A stretch of 63,861 bases of DNA, taken from assembly GCA_002483135.1 (NCBI GenBank), contig DLHI01000007.1:505918-569778 (forward strand). The letters are read 5' to 3'. The notes under the pieces are model-generated. The model had not been told where the DNA came from, did not search any database, and saw only the letters and a program-made list of their open reading frames with translations. The translations under genes and the position numbers were made by a program. Below are positions 7,583-19,076 of this stretch, one piece after another (positions within the stretch are counted from its first letter, which is position 1; every line of letters starts with the position of its first letter). Source of the DNA: Hyphomonadaceae bacterium UBA7672. GTDB taxonomy: Bacteria > Pseudomonadota > Alphaproteobacteria > Caulobacterales > Hyphomonadaceae.

Positions 7583-8068
7583 ATGAAACTCATTCCGCTG
7601 TCCCTGCTGTCCCTGATCCTTGCTGCCTGCAGCGAGTCGCCAGACGAAGAGGCTGCGCCCGAAGCGGCAACGGCGGTTCGCGGTCCAAACGCGTTCGACG
7701 TGGCGCTGACGCTGACGCCGCGCGCCGCCGAGAAGCTGGCGAGAATGGGCGAGGAAGTCATGATCGACACCGTCTTCTTCGGCGAGCCGAAGCCGGGCGG
7801 CCTCAAGCCCGAGGACGAGAACGATTTCATCCCGATGGGCGGCGAGCAGGTGAATGCGCCGCCAGCGAATGACGTGATATTGGTTGCAGGCGAAAGCTAC
7901 GACCCGGCGCGCGAGGCCGACGTCGAAGGCGGCAAGCAGGTGCTGGTCAATGTGTGGACCGCACGCAAGGCGCACGCGGACAACCTGATCAGCTGCGGCA
8001 ACTATCAGGGCCCGTTGGTGATGGCGCAGGAGAAGCCAGTCGCGATACAGTGCGATCTGATCGAGTAG
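7583..8068 (+). CDS. Hypothetical lipoprotein
   Basis: 161 residues from ATG 7583. Residues 1-16 are a short type II signal (MKLIPLSLLSLILAAC) with lipobox LAAC, so the mature protein should be lipidated at Cys16 and anchored in the periplasm or outer membrane. The mature part begins with an acidic SPDEEAAPEA linker. I do not recognise the domain. It has two further Cys, in LISCGNYQG and IQCDLIE near the C-terminus, that could pair. It is divergent from dapB with an 83 bp gap and convergent with dnaJ. No clear Shine-Dalgarno site was seen. Confidence 0.72.
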   Translation: MKLIPLSLLSLILAACSESPDEEAAPEAATAVRGPNAFDVALTLTPRAAEKLARMGEEVMIDTVFFGEPKPGGLKPEDENDFIPMGGEQVNAPPANDVILVAGESYDPAREADVEGGKQVLVNVWTARKAHADNLISCGNYQGPLVMAQEKPVAIQCDLIE

Positions 8069-8126
8069 GGGGGCAGACACGCTGGGTTCTGGGTCAGCGC
8101 TTGGCGACGTTGCCGCCGGCCGCCGC

Positions 8127-9263
8127 CTAAGCCCGCGAGTCTTCCTGGTCGAAGAACTTCTTGACCTTCTTGAAGAAGCCCTGGCTTTCCGGGTGACACT
8201 TGCCGCTTGGGCAGCATTCGTCGGCGAACTGTTTGAGCAGTTCCTTCTGCCGCGCCGTGAGATTGGTTGGCGTCTCGACGAAAAGTTCGACGACCATGTC
8301 GCCATTGGGGCCGCCGCGCAGGCTGGGCATGCCTTTGCCCTTCAGGCGCATGCGCTTGCCGGTCTGGGCGCCTTCGGGAACGGAGACGCGCATGCGCGAA
8401 CCATCGATGGTGGGGAGTTCGATTTCCCCGCCGAGCGCCGCGGTGAACATCATTACGGGGGTGCGCGCGAATAGAGTCTGGCCGTCGCGCTCGAACAGGT
8501 CGTGCTCGCGCACAGAGACAAAAATGTAGAGGTCGCCCTTCGGGCCGCCCCGCGCGCCGGGCTCGCCCTCGCCGGACAGGCGGATGCGCTGGCCATCCTC
8601 GATGCCGGCGGGAACGGTGACGTTGAGCGTGCGATCCTTGCGCACGGCGCCGCGGCCGTCGCAGTTGCGGCACGGCGTCTTGATGATGTAGCCCGATCCC
8701 TGGCAGCGGCCGCAGGTGCGCTCCATGGTGAAGAAGCCCTGGGTCATGCGCACGCGGCCATGGCCCTGGCAGGTGGTGCAGGTTTCAGGCTTGGTGCCGG
8801 GCTCTGCGCCTGTGCCGTTGCAAGGCTCGCACTTCTCGGTGGTGGGGACGGAGATTTCCGCCTGCTTGCCGCGGAAGGCTTCTTCCAGCGTGATCTCGTA
8901 ATCGTAGCGCAGGTCTGCGCCGCGGCCCGGGCCGTTGCGTTGCTGTCCGCGTTGGCCGCCGAAGAGTTCGGAGAACATATCGCCGAACACATCGCGGAAG
9001 ACGTCTTCGGGGCGGCCCTGCGGGCCTGCGCCCTGGCCGTTGACGCCAGCCTTGCCGAAGCGGTCGTAGGCGGCGCGCTTCTGGGGATCGCTCAGAACCT
9101 CCCAGGCTTCGGACACTTCCTTGAACTTGCCCTCGGAGACGGTGCAGCCCGGATTGCGATCGGGGTGATGCTCCATCGCCTTCTTGCGGAAGGCGGATTT
9201 CAGCGTCTTCTCGTCCGCGTCCTTCGTGACGCCGAGGATGTCGTAATAGGAGCGCTCGCTCAT
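8127..9263 (-). CDS. dnaJ: Chaperone protein DnaJ (Hsp40)
   Basis: 378 residues. Co-chaperone that stimulates DnaK ATPase and delivers unfolded clients. The J-domain (1-70) contains HPD in EHHPDRNPG, a Gly/Phe-rich linker follows (SELFGGQRGQQ region), then the zinc-binding domain with four CxxCxGxG repeats: CEPCNGTG, CTTCQGHG, CGRCQGSG and CRNCDGRG. The C-terminal substrate-binding domain follows. The extra residues with Cys in DRNPGCTVSEGKFKEV after HPD are common in alphaproteobacterial DnaJ. It lies 227 bp downstream of dnaK on the same strand, with a stem-loop in the gap, so it may be partly uncoupled from dnaK transcription. Confidence 0.98.
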   Translation of the reverse strand: MSERSYYDILGVTKDADEKTLKSAFRKKAMEHHPDRNPGCTVSEGKFKEVSEAWEVLSDPQKRAAYDRFGKAGVNGQGAGPQGRPEDVFRDVFGDMFSELFGGQRGQQRNGPGRGADLRYDYEITLEEAFRGKQAEISVPTTEKCEPCNGTGAEPGTKPETCTTCQGHGRVRMTQGFFTMERTCGRCQGSGYIIKTPCRNCDGRGAVRKDRTLNVTVPAGIEDGQRIRLSGEGEPGARGGPKGDLYIFVSVREHDLFERDGQTLFARTPVMMFTAALGGEIELPTIDGSRMRVSVPEGAQTGKRMRLKGKGMPSLRGGPNGDMVVELFVETPTNLTARQKELLKQFADECCPSGKCHPESQGFFKKVKKFFDQEDSRA

Positions 9264-9391
9264 CGTGACGACCGAACCGTAACCATGACCTCTACCCGAT
9301 CCCCGCTCGACCTGCCCGGAAGCCCGAGGGAGGGAGAACCCTCTGGGCCAGTCGTCCTATCGCAGGCGAACCTTAGTAACCGTTGAAACTA

Positions 9392-9441
9392 GATGGGCCA
9401 TGACCCCTGGGGATTAAAGCCCCCGGACGCCATGGCCCATC
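9392..9441 (-). terminator. Stem-loop between dnaK and dnaJ
   Basis: An 11 bp perfect inverted repeat (GATGGGCCATG on the left, CATGGCCCATC on the right) encloses 28 bp containing a second C/G inverted pair (CCCCTGGGG, AAGCCCCC). It sits about 50 bp after the dnaK stop in the direction of transcription. There is no following T-run on the minus strand, so it could be a processing site or mRNA 3'-end stabiliser, or a weak attenuator, and not a classical terminator. Confidence 0.5.
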
Positions 9442-9490
9442 AGATTCCTCACCTCATCATGAGCATATCAGCCCAGTATTTGGCCAGTAA

Positions 9491-11413
<1,923 letters not shown>

Positions 11414-11549
11414 ACTACATAAGTCCTTTCTGCGGCGGCCGCCCCATTCCTCGTCCGGGCCTGACTAGGCAGCACCCAGAATGGACGACCCCATTGGTCC
11501 TGGTCTTGATCGGTCGCAAAGCCGGTGAACGGCCCTGCGGCTGGGGCTC

Positions 11550-11577
11550 ATATGGGAACTGGGCAGTCAGTCTCAAG
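11550..11577 (-). promoter_or_regulatory. RpoH (sigma-32) heat-shock promoter of dnaK
   Basis: On the minus strand CTTGAGA (11577-11571) is followed by a 14 bp spacer and CCCATAT (11556-11550). This matches the sigma-32 pattern CTTGAAA, N13-15, CCCCATnT closely. The predicted start near 11540 leaves a roughly 127-base leader before the dnaK ATG. Assignment is by motif and position upstream of the expected target gene. Confidence 0.8.
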
Positions 11578-11591
11578 AGATTAGTTCAAAG

Positions 11592-12011
11592 CTATCGCAG
11601 ATTGCCGGGGGAGGGCCGGGCTCGGCGAATAAGCGTTGCGTCTTCATCCGTCGGATGGCGTCCGCGTTCAAGCAGTTCCAACCGATATTCCTCGTAAGAA
11701 AGCCCTAGGGCCGCGGCTTTCCGGGCCCAGCGGGCGCCCGTTTCGGCATCCGGGGGCGCAAAGGCGGCCTTGCGGGCCTTCGTCCATGCCCATTCCTTGA
11801 AGCGCAGGTGTTCGAGGAAGTCGGGGCCGTTGTTGTGTCCAAGCCATTCCGAGAGAGGGATGACTATACCCATCTCCCGCAACTCGTTCTCACGCTGTTC
11901 CTTGTGCGTGGCGCGCCAAGTGGCGGCTGCTGCCTTTATCTGCGTCCGGGTGTCCCGGTTGGTCGACCGGGTCTGCACGCGGGCGGCGGAGAGGGCGAAG
12001 TTGATCGCCAT
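11592..12011 (-). CDS. Conserved hypothetical protein
   Basis: 139 residues from ATG 12011, chosen because AGGAA lies 7 bases upstream; an in-frame extension to 12047 exists without a site. Rich in Arg, Glu and Ala and probably soluble. Notable stretches are EWLGHNNGPDFLEH (residues about 55-68) and a C-terminal LGLSYEEYRLELLERGRHPT helix. The LSYEEYxLELLERGR phrase is one I associate with small unannotated proteins of Caulobacterales, but I know no function. Its stop lies only 15 bp from the dnaK promoter, so read-through into dnaK is possible. Confidence 0.65.
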   Translation of the reverse strand: MAINFALSAARVQTRSTNRDTRTQIKAAAATWRATHKEQRENELREMGIVIPLSEWLGHNNGPDFLEHLRFKEWAWTKARKAAFAPPDAETGARWARKAAALGLSYEEYRLELLERGRHPTDEDATLIRRARPSPGNLR

Positions 12012-12108
12012 GGGCGTTCCTGCGGATCGATCCGGGCACTGAAGCATGCGGCGCCATTGCTGTCATCTTCCCGGCGACGCGGGCGAACGGCTTGCCTACA
12101 TTCGCGGC

Positions 12109-12762
12109 ATGATCGACGGCTTCCGTTTCCTGCCTGAGTACTTTTCGCCAGCCGCGCAGAAGGAGCTGGTGGGGGAGGTGCTCGGCATTCTCGAAACGAA
12201 CCCGCTCTATCGCGGGGCGATGCCGCGGACGGGAACGCCACTGTCCGTGAGGAACACCAATCTCGGGCCGCTGGGCTGGGTGTCGGACATCAAGGGGTAT
12301 CGCTATCAGGCGCATCATCCGGTGACGGGGGAGACGTGGGGGCCGATCCCGGAGACGTTGTTGAAGCTGTGGGAGGATGTTGCGGAGTATCCCGCGCCGC
12401 CGGAGGCGTGCCTGGTCAACTGGTATGAGGCGGGGACGAAGCTCGGCCTGCATGTCGATGCGGACGAGGATGCGAAAGATGCGCCGGTTGTTTCGGTGTC
12501 GCTTGGATCACGGGCGCTGTTCCGGCTGGGCGGGCTTCAGCGGAAATCGCCGACATCCTCGATGCGGCTGGCGTCTGGGAATGTGGTGGTGCTCGGCGGT
12601 GCGTCGCGGCGTGCGTATCACGGGGTGGATCGGATTTGGCCGGATAGCTCCCAGCTTGTCCCGGGTGGCGGCCGGATCAATCTGACGTTGAGGCGGGTAA
12701 CGCGGCCTCAGGTTTTCGGACAGCCCGACCTGTCATTCCCGCCGAAGCGCGTCCGCGCGTAG
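12109..12762 (+). CDS. alkB: AlkB-type 2-oxoglutarate/Fe(II)-dependent DNA dealkylase
   Basis: 217 residues from ATG 12109. Oxidatively removes methyl groups from N1-methyladenine and N3-methylcytosine. The Fe(II) ligands are visible: LGLHVDADED gives HxD, and the distal His is in RRAYHGVDR. GGRINLTLRRV supplies the Arg pair that binds 2-oxoglutarate and the base, and VNWYEAGTKLGLHVD is the usual lead-in. The final ten residues (LSFPPKRVRA) and the stop codon are encoded by the start of the palindromic repeat at 12731, so the native C-terminus was probably replaced. Start upstream of 12109 is possible but unsupported. Confidence 0.93.
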   Translation: MIDGFRFLPEYFSPAAQKELVGEVLGILETNPLYRGAMPRTGTPLSVRNTNLGPLGWVSDIKGYRYQAHHPVTGETWGPIPETLLKLWEDVAEYPAPPEACLVNWYEAGTKLGLHVDADEDAKDAPVVSVSLGSRALFRLGGLQRKSPTSSMRLASGNVVVLGGASRRAYHGVDRIWPDSSQLVPGGGRINLTLRRVTRPQVFGQPDLSFPPKRVRA

Positions 12763-12846
12763 AGCGGGACCCCAGGGGCTGCTACCATCGGCGTTCGCGG
12801 CTCCTGGGTTCCGGCTCGCACGCTTTCGCTTGCGTCCGGAATGACA
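12731..12846. repeat. Palindromic repeat element, class B copy 2, overlapping the alkB 3' end
   Basis: 116 bp, TGTCATTCCCGCCG at the left and GTCCGGAATGACA at the right, with GGCTCCTGGGTTCCGGCTC shared almost exactly with the copy at 1181-1288. The left 32 bp lie inside alkB and provide its last ten codons and stop. Confidence 0.87.
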
Positions 12847-12871
12847 TCCCAGAAGGCTGTGCTGAGCCCGC

Positions 12872-15139
<2,268 letters not shown>

Positions 15140-15279
15140 CTACAGGACTTCGAGGCTTTGGGCTTGAGGACGTGGGCGGGGGTCACTAGGCAGAAGCCTC
15201 GCAGGAAACGGCCTGAGCGAGGCTGGCGGGCATTCAGCGCTAAACGGGGTTTGAATCAAGCGTGAAGGGTCGGGATTCC

Positions 15280-17970
15280 ATGCCGGCGGAGCAAGAAGTT
15301 GCTCAAAGTGTGCCTTCTGCCGAGGGCGCAACGCCGTTCATGGCGCAATACCTCGAGATGAAGGCGCGACATCCGGACGCTATGCTGTTCTTCCGGATGG
15401 GCGATTTCTACGAGCTGTTCTTCGAGGATGCGATCACGGCGGGGCAGGCGCTGGGCATCACGCAGACATTCCGGGGGCAGCATAACGGCCAGCCCATTCC
15501 GATGGCGGGCGTGCCCTATCATGCCGCCGAAGGCTATCTCTCGCGGCTGATCAAGGCCGGCTATCGCGTCGCCGTGTGCGAGCAGACCGAGGACCCGGCA
15601 GAGGCGAAGAAGCGTGGATCGAAGGCCGTGGTACGGCGCGAGATCGTGCGGATCGTGACGCCGGGGACGATCACCGAAGAGGCGCTGCTGGAGGCCCGGT
15701 CGGCGAACTGTCTGGCCGCGATCGGGCTGGCGGCGGGCGGGCGCGAGGCGGCGCTGGCGATTGCCGATGTGTCGACGGGACGCCTCGAAGTGTTCGGGCT
15801 CCAGCCTGCCGCGCTGGAGGATGTGCTGGCGGCTGTGGCGCCGCGCGAGGTGCTCGTCGCCGACAGCGTGATGGCGCAGGCGGATGTCGCGCGCGCGACG
15901 CAGGGCCTGACGCTGACGCCGCGGCCAGATGTGCGCGCGGATGCGAAGCTGGGCGAGCGGCTGGTGAAGGAGGCGTATGGCGTCTCGACGCTGGACGGGT
16001 TTGGTGCATTCAGCAGGGCCGAGCTGATCGCGTGTGCGCTGCTGTTCGATTATCTGGCGGTGACGCAGGCGGGCGGACAGGCGAGGCTGGATCCAGCCAT
16101 CCGTTCGGCGCCGGAGATGTTCCTCGCCATCGATCAGGCGACGCGGGCGAGTCTCGAGATCGAGCGATCGTCGCGTGGTGGGCGACAGGGATCGCTGGTG
16201 GCGGCGGTGGATCGCACGGTGACGTCCGCAGGCGCGCGGCTGCTGGCGCATCGGATCAACCGGCCCTCAAGGGATGCGGCCGAGATCGGGCGCAGGCTGG
16301 ATGCGGTGGCGTTTTTTCTGGATGCATCCGACCGGCGGGAGTTTGCGCGATCTGCATTGAAGCGGGCGAGCGATCTTGAGCGCGCGAGGATGCGGCTGGG
16401 GCTGCGCAGGGGCGGTCCGCGTGATCTTGCGGCGCTGGCGGCGTGCCTGCGGGTGGGCGAGGAAATCTGCGCGGATTTATCCAGCAGGGACGATCCGCCG
16501 GCGGAGATAGCGTCGGCATGCGCCGCGTTGTCGCTGGCGGACAAGCCGAAGCTGGCGGCGTTTGCGCAGCAAGTTGGCGCGGCGCTGGCTGCCGAGCTTC
16601 CGGTGCAGGCGCGCGATGGCGGTTTTGTTGCGGCGGGGTTTGATCCGGCGCTCGATGAGGCGCGGTCGCTGAAGGAGGATGCGCGCGGGATTATCGCGCG
16701 GCTTGAGGCTCAGTATGGCGCGGACACCGGGATTTCCGGGCTGCGCATCAAGCACAACAATGTGCTGGGCTTCTTCATCGAGGTGAATGCGAAGCATGGC
16801 GACCAGCTGATGAAGCCGCCGCTGGCGGCGACGTTCATCCATCGCCAGACGATGGCGAACGCCATGCGGTTCTCGACGACGGAGTTGTCCGAGCTTGAAG
16901 CGCGGATTAGCCGCGCGGATGGCGAGGCGCTGGCGCGGGAGATGGACATCTTCAACCGCTTCGTCGCCGAGGCGGATGCGCTGGGGCCGGCGCTGGCGCT
17001 GGTGGCGGATGGGCTGGCGCGCATCGATGTGGCGGCGGGCAATGCGGAGTGGGCGGCGGAGGCATCCGCGGTGCGGCCGGAGATTGTCGACGCGCCGGTG
17101 TTCGAAGCGGAGGGCGCGCGCCATTCGGTGGTCGAAGCCAGCCTGCGCGCGCAGGGGCAGGGGTTCACGGCGAACGATTGCCGGCTGGATGCGCGTGGGT
17201 CTTCCGCGCCGCGGCTGACGCTGATCACCGGGCCGAACATGGCGGGCAAGTCGACCTTCCTGCGGCAGAACGTGTTGCTGGTGATCCTCGCGCAGGCTGG
17301 CTGCTATGTGCCGGCGCGGAAGTTCCGGCTGGGGCTGGCGGATCGGGTGTTCTCGCGCGTGGGCGCGTCGGATGATCTCTCGCGCGGGCGATCCACTTTC
17401 ATGGTCGAGATGATCGAGACGGCGGCGATCCTCAATCAGGCGACGCAGAATTCCATAGTGATCCTAGACGAGGTGGGACGCGGCACGTCGACATGGGATG
17501 GCCTCGCCATCGCGTGGGCGGCGGTGGAGCACCTGCACGAGATCAACAAGTGCCGCGCGCTATTCGCGACTCACTATCATGAGCTGACCGGGCTCGCGGA
17601 TACGCTGGCCGCCTGCAGCAATGCGAGCCTGCGCGCGCAGGAGTGGAAGGGCGATCTGGTGTTCCTGCACGAGGTGAAGCCAGGGCCAGCGGATCGGTCG
17701 TACGGCGTGCAGGTGGCGAAGCTGGCCGGGCTGCCGTCTGTGGCGGTGAAGCGGGCCGAGGCGGTGCTGAAGAAGCTGGAGGCGAAAGAGGGCGGGGCGA
17801 AGCGGCTGGAAGAGTTGCCGCTGTTTGCAGCCTTCGAGGCCGCGCCTGCGCCCGAGCTGCAGGAGCCGTCGGAGGCCGACAAGCTGTTGGCCGCGCTCGA
17901 CCCCGACACGCTGACGCCGAAAGAGGCGCTGGAGCTGGTTTACCGGCTGAAGGGCGCGGCAAAGGACTAG
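15280..17970 (+). CDS. mutS: DNA mismatch repair protein MutS
   Basis: 896 residues from ATG 15280 (a GTG at 15262 would add six). Recognises mismatches and starts MutL-dependent repair. The mismatch-binding motif is FRMGDFYELF (Phe-x-Glu) near residues 35-45, then connector, core/lever and clamp domains. The ATPase domain holds Walker A in TGPNMAGKSTFLRQN, Walker B/D-loop in IVILDEVGRGTSTWDGLAIAWA, and FATHYHELTGLA. The C-terminal dimerisation region ends with an acidic/Leu-rich helix. The last ORF before the sigma-54 unit, with no evident terminator in the 235 bp that follow. Confidence 0.98.
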   Translation: MPAEQEVAQSVPSAEGATPFMAQYLEMKARHPDAMLFFRMGDFYELFFEDAITAGQALGITQTFRGQHNGQPIPMAGVPYHAAEGYLSRLIKAGYRVAVCEQTEDPAEAKKRGSKAVVRREIVRIVTPGTITEEALLEARSANCLAAIGLAAGGREAALAIADVSTGRLEVFGLQPAALEDVLAAVAPREVLVADSVMAQADVARATQGLTLTPRPDVRADAKLGERLVKEAYGVSTLDGFGAFSRAELIACALLFDYLAVTQAGGQARLDPAIRSAPEMFLAIDQATRASLEIERSSRGGRQGSLVAAVDRTVTSAGARLLAHRINRPSRDAAEIGRRLDAVAFFLDASDRREFARSALKRASDLERARMRLGLRRGGPRDLAALAACLRVGEEICADLSSRDDPPAEIASACAALSLADKPKLAAFAQQVGAALAAELPVQARDGGFVAAGFDPALDEARSLKEDARGIIARLEAQYGADTGISGLRIKHNNVLGFFIEVNAKHGDQLMKPPLAATFIHRQTMANAMRFSTTELSELEARISRADGEALAREMDIFNRFVAEADALGPALALVADGLARIDVAAGNAEWAAEASAVRPEIVDAPVFEAEGARHSVVEASLRAQGQGFTANDCRLDARGSSAPRLTLITGPNMAGKSTFLRQNVLLVILAQAGCYVPARKFRLGLADRVFSRVGASDDLSRGRSTFMVEMIETAAILNQATQNSIVILDEVGRGTSTWDGLAIAWAAVEHLHEINKCRALFATHYHELTGLADTLAACSNASLRAQEWKGDLVFLHEVKPGPADRSYGVQVAKLAGLPSVAVKRAEAVLKKLEAKEGGAKRLEELPLFAAFEAAPAPELQEPSEADKLLAALDPDTLTPKEALELVYRLKGAAKD

Positions 17971-18003
17971 CCGAGCCTCTGGCCGGCACGTTCGCAAATC
18001 TAG

Positions 18004-18060
18004 CCACATCGATGGCGAAATGCGCCAGACATGTGGTGGTTTTCACCTATGATGCGTGAA
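18004..18060. promoter_or_regulatory. Candidate upstream activator dyads for the sigma-54 promoter
   Basis: Two dyads lie 60-120 bp upstream of the sigma-54 promoter: CCACAT, N21, ATGTGG (18004-18036), and TTCAC, N9, GTGAA (18042-18060). Enhancer-binding proteins usually act from such positions. The A/T-rich stretch 18079-18120 between dyads and promoter would suit DNA bending. No known activator consensus was matched, so this is inference from position and symmetry. Confidence 0.35.
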
Positions 18061-18122
18061 CCTTCAGGTGTCTGCGGACATAAAATACAATAAAAACAAT
18101 GAATACCAGGGTTAAAAAATTC

Positions 18123-18138
18123 TGGCACGGGGGTTGCA
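18123..18138 (+). promoter_or_regulatory. Sigma-54 (RpoN) promoter
   Basis: TGGCACGGGGGTTGCA matches the sigma-54 consensus TGGCACRNNNNTTGCW at every defined position, including the invariant GG (-24) and GC (-12). The predicted start is near 18149, giving a roughly 57-base purine-rich leader before the first small gene. It needs an enhancer-binding ATPase for open-complex formation. Confidence 0.88.
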
Positions 18139-18205
18139 CTCAAGTCTTCAACGGCGAGGCCCACCAAGAGGCGCAGCCGATAAAAACAAGAAACGGAGAA
18201 CTCAA

Positions 18206-18328
18206 ATGAACGGTCTGATCCAATCCTCGAAGCTTGAAATCGTGAACCTGGTTGCCTCGTTCGGCATCGCCTTCTTCACCCTGGCTTCCGCCATCGTCGC
18301 CTTCGCCGGTTTCGGCGCGGTCGCCTAA
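18206..18328 (+). CDS. Small membrane peptide 1 of a tandem paralogous pair
   Basis: 40 residues. The N-terminus MNGLIQSSKLEIVNL is short and polar to amphipathic; residues 15-40 form one hydrophobic helix rich in Ala, Phe, Gly and Val, ending in GAVA with no charged tail. A GGAG site lies 7 bases before the ATG. The second peptide 92 bp downstream shares M-x-G-L-I-x-x-S-K-L-E-x-x-N and a similar helix, and even the leader DNA is alike, so the two arose by duplication. Expressed from the sigma-54 promoter at 18123. I know no named family; membrane insertion is predicted, function unknown. A toxin-like, holin-like or membrane-scaffold peptide are all open possibilities. Confidence 0.78.
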   Translation: MNGLIQSSKLEIVNLVASFGIAFFTLASAIVAFAGFGAVA

Positions 18329-18420
18329 CTCTCCACAAGATTTCCTCCCAATCCGTGAGGCGGCAAAGCCCGGTAGAGGCCGGCCCGCCAAGAACAAGAA
18401 AAAAAGAAGCGGAAACGAAA

Positions 18421-18552
18421 ATGTACGGTCTGATCAAACCTTCGAAGCTTGAGCGCCTCAACCAGTTCGGTTCCCTCGCGCTCGGTATCCTCAGTGTTGC
18501 GGCTGTGTTCCTGGTGCTGGCGACGGCCTTCACCGGCGGCGGGGTTGCCTGA
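18421..18552 (+). CDS. Small membrane peptide 2 of a tandem paralogous pair
   Basis: 43 residues starting MYGLIKPSKLERLNQFGS, followed by a hydrophobic segment (SLALGILSVAAVFLVLATAF) and a Gly-rich end (TGGGVA). GGAA lies 6 bases before the ATG. It keeps the G-L-I and S-K-L-E residues of peptide 1 while the helix has diverged, which implies selection on the N-terminal motif. The two genes share one promoter and one terminator. No Cys, no lipobox, and no cleavable signal with a mature domain, so the whole product should sit in the inner membrane with the basic N-terminus inside. Confidence 0.78.
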   Translation: MYGLIKPSKLERLNQFGSLALGILSVAAVFLVLATAFTGGGVA

Positions 18553-18583
18553 ACCCTCCCCAAAGCGAAGTTACCAGCCAATG

Positions 18584-18623
18584 ACCGGCCAGCTGCTCCC
18601 CCAGCTGGCCGGTTTGGTTTTTG
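18584..18623 (+). terminator. Rho-independent terminator of the small-peptide unit
   Basis: A 12 bp perfect stem (ACCGGCCAGCTG / CAGCTGGCCGGT) with a 6-base CTCCCC loop is followed by a T-rich tract TTGGTTTTTGG. It lies 31 bp after the second peptide stop and closes the sigma-54 transcription unit. Confidence 0.9.
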
Positions 18624-18767
18624 GGGTGAGCGTGAGCCCCACGCCTCATCGTGAGCGGCGGCGGGAACAAGGTGAGACCATCTCGTCGGCATTCTTGCGC
18701 TCCGTAGCGGCGCGCGACCAACCTAGTGATTGCCTACGGATTCCCTACGGCGGCGCATCCGAGGCAC

Positions 18768-18953
18768 CTACTCTTCACCGGGATCAATTGGGAACAGAAG
18801 ATCCAACGGCCTTCCCGAGAGTAAAAACAAGCCGAAAGCGAGCAGGAAGATAACTGTGAAGGCCTCAGAAGCCGGACTCAAGAAAAAGAATGCAAAGGTT
18901 GCCAGGGCCAGCCCTCCGCGGATCGTCCTTCTCGCTTTTTTATCCAGACGCAT
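18768..18953 (-). CDS. Small hypothetical membrane protein
   Basis: 61 residues from ATG 18953 (or 65 from ATG 18965). A basic N-terminus (MRLDKKARRTIRGG) precedes two hydrophobic stretches, LALATFAFFFLSPASEAF and TVIFLLAFGLFLLSG, and a short acidic tail ending PIDPGEE. The pattern is that of a two-helix inner-membrane protein. No strong ribosome site is seen for either start and I do not know the family, so this is a moderate call; the opposite-strand frame in the same place is less protein-like. It is convergent with the sigma-54 small-peptide unit. Confidence 0.5.
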   Translation of the reverse strand: MRLDKKARRTIRGGLALATFAFFFLSPASEAFTVIFLLAFGLFLLSGRPLDLLFPIDPGEE

Positions 18954-19021
18954 GGACCACTTCATAAAGTGAATGGCTGCAGACTACCTATCTGCTGAGG
19001 CTAAGTGAACATCCGGCTGTG

Positions 19022-19040
19022 GCGATGCGCCAGGCATCGC
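19022..19040. terminator. Stem-loop downstream of nadR
   Basis: GCGATGC and GCATCGC flank a 5-base loop, about 37 bp past the nadR stop codon. There is no T-run on the minus strand, so termination here is possible but unproven. Confidence 0.3.
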
Positions 19041-19076
19041 TACGTCCGTCGAGCCATGAGGGCGGCGAGGGGAATG

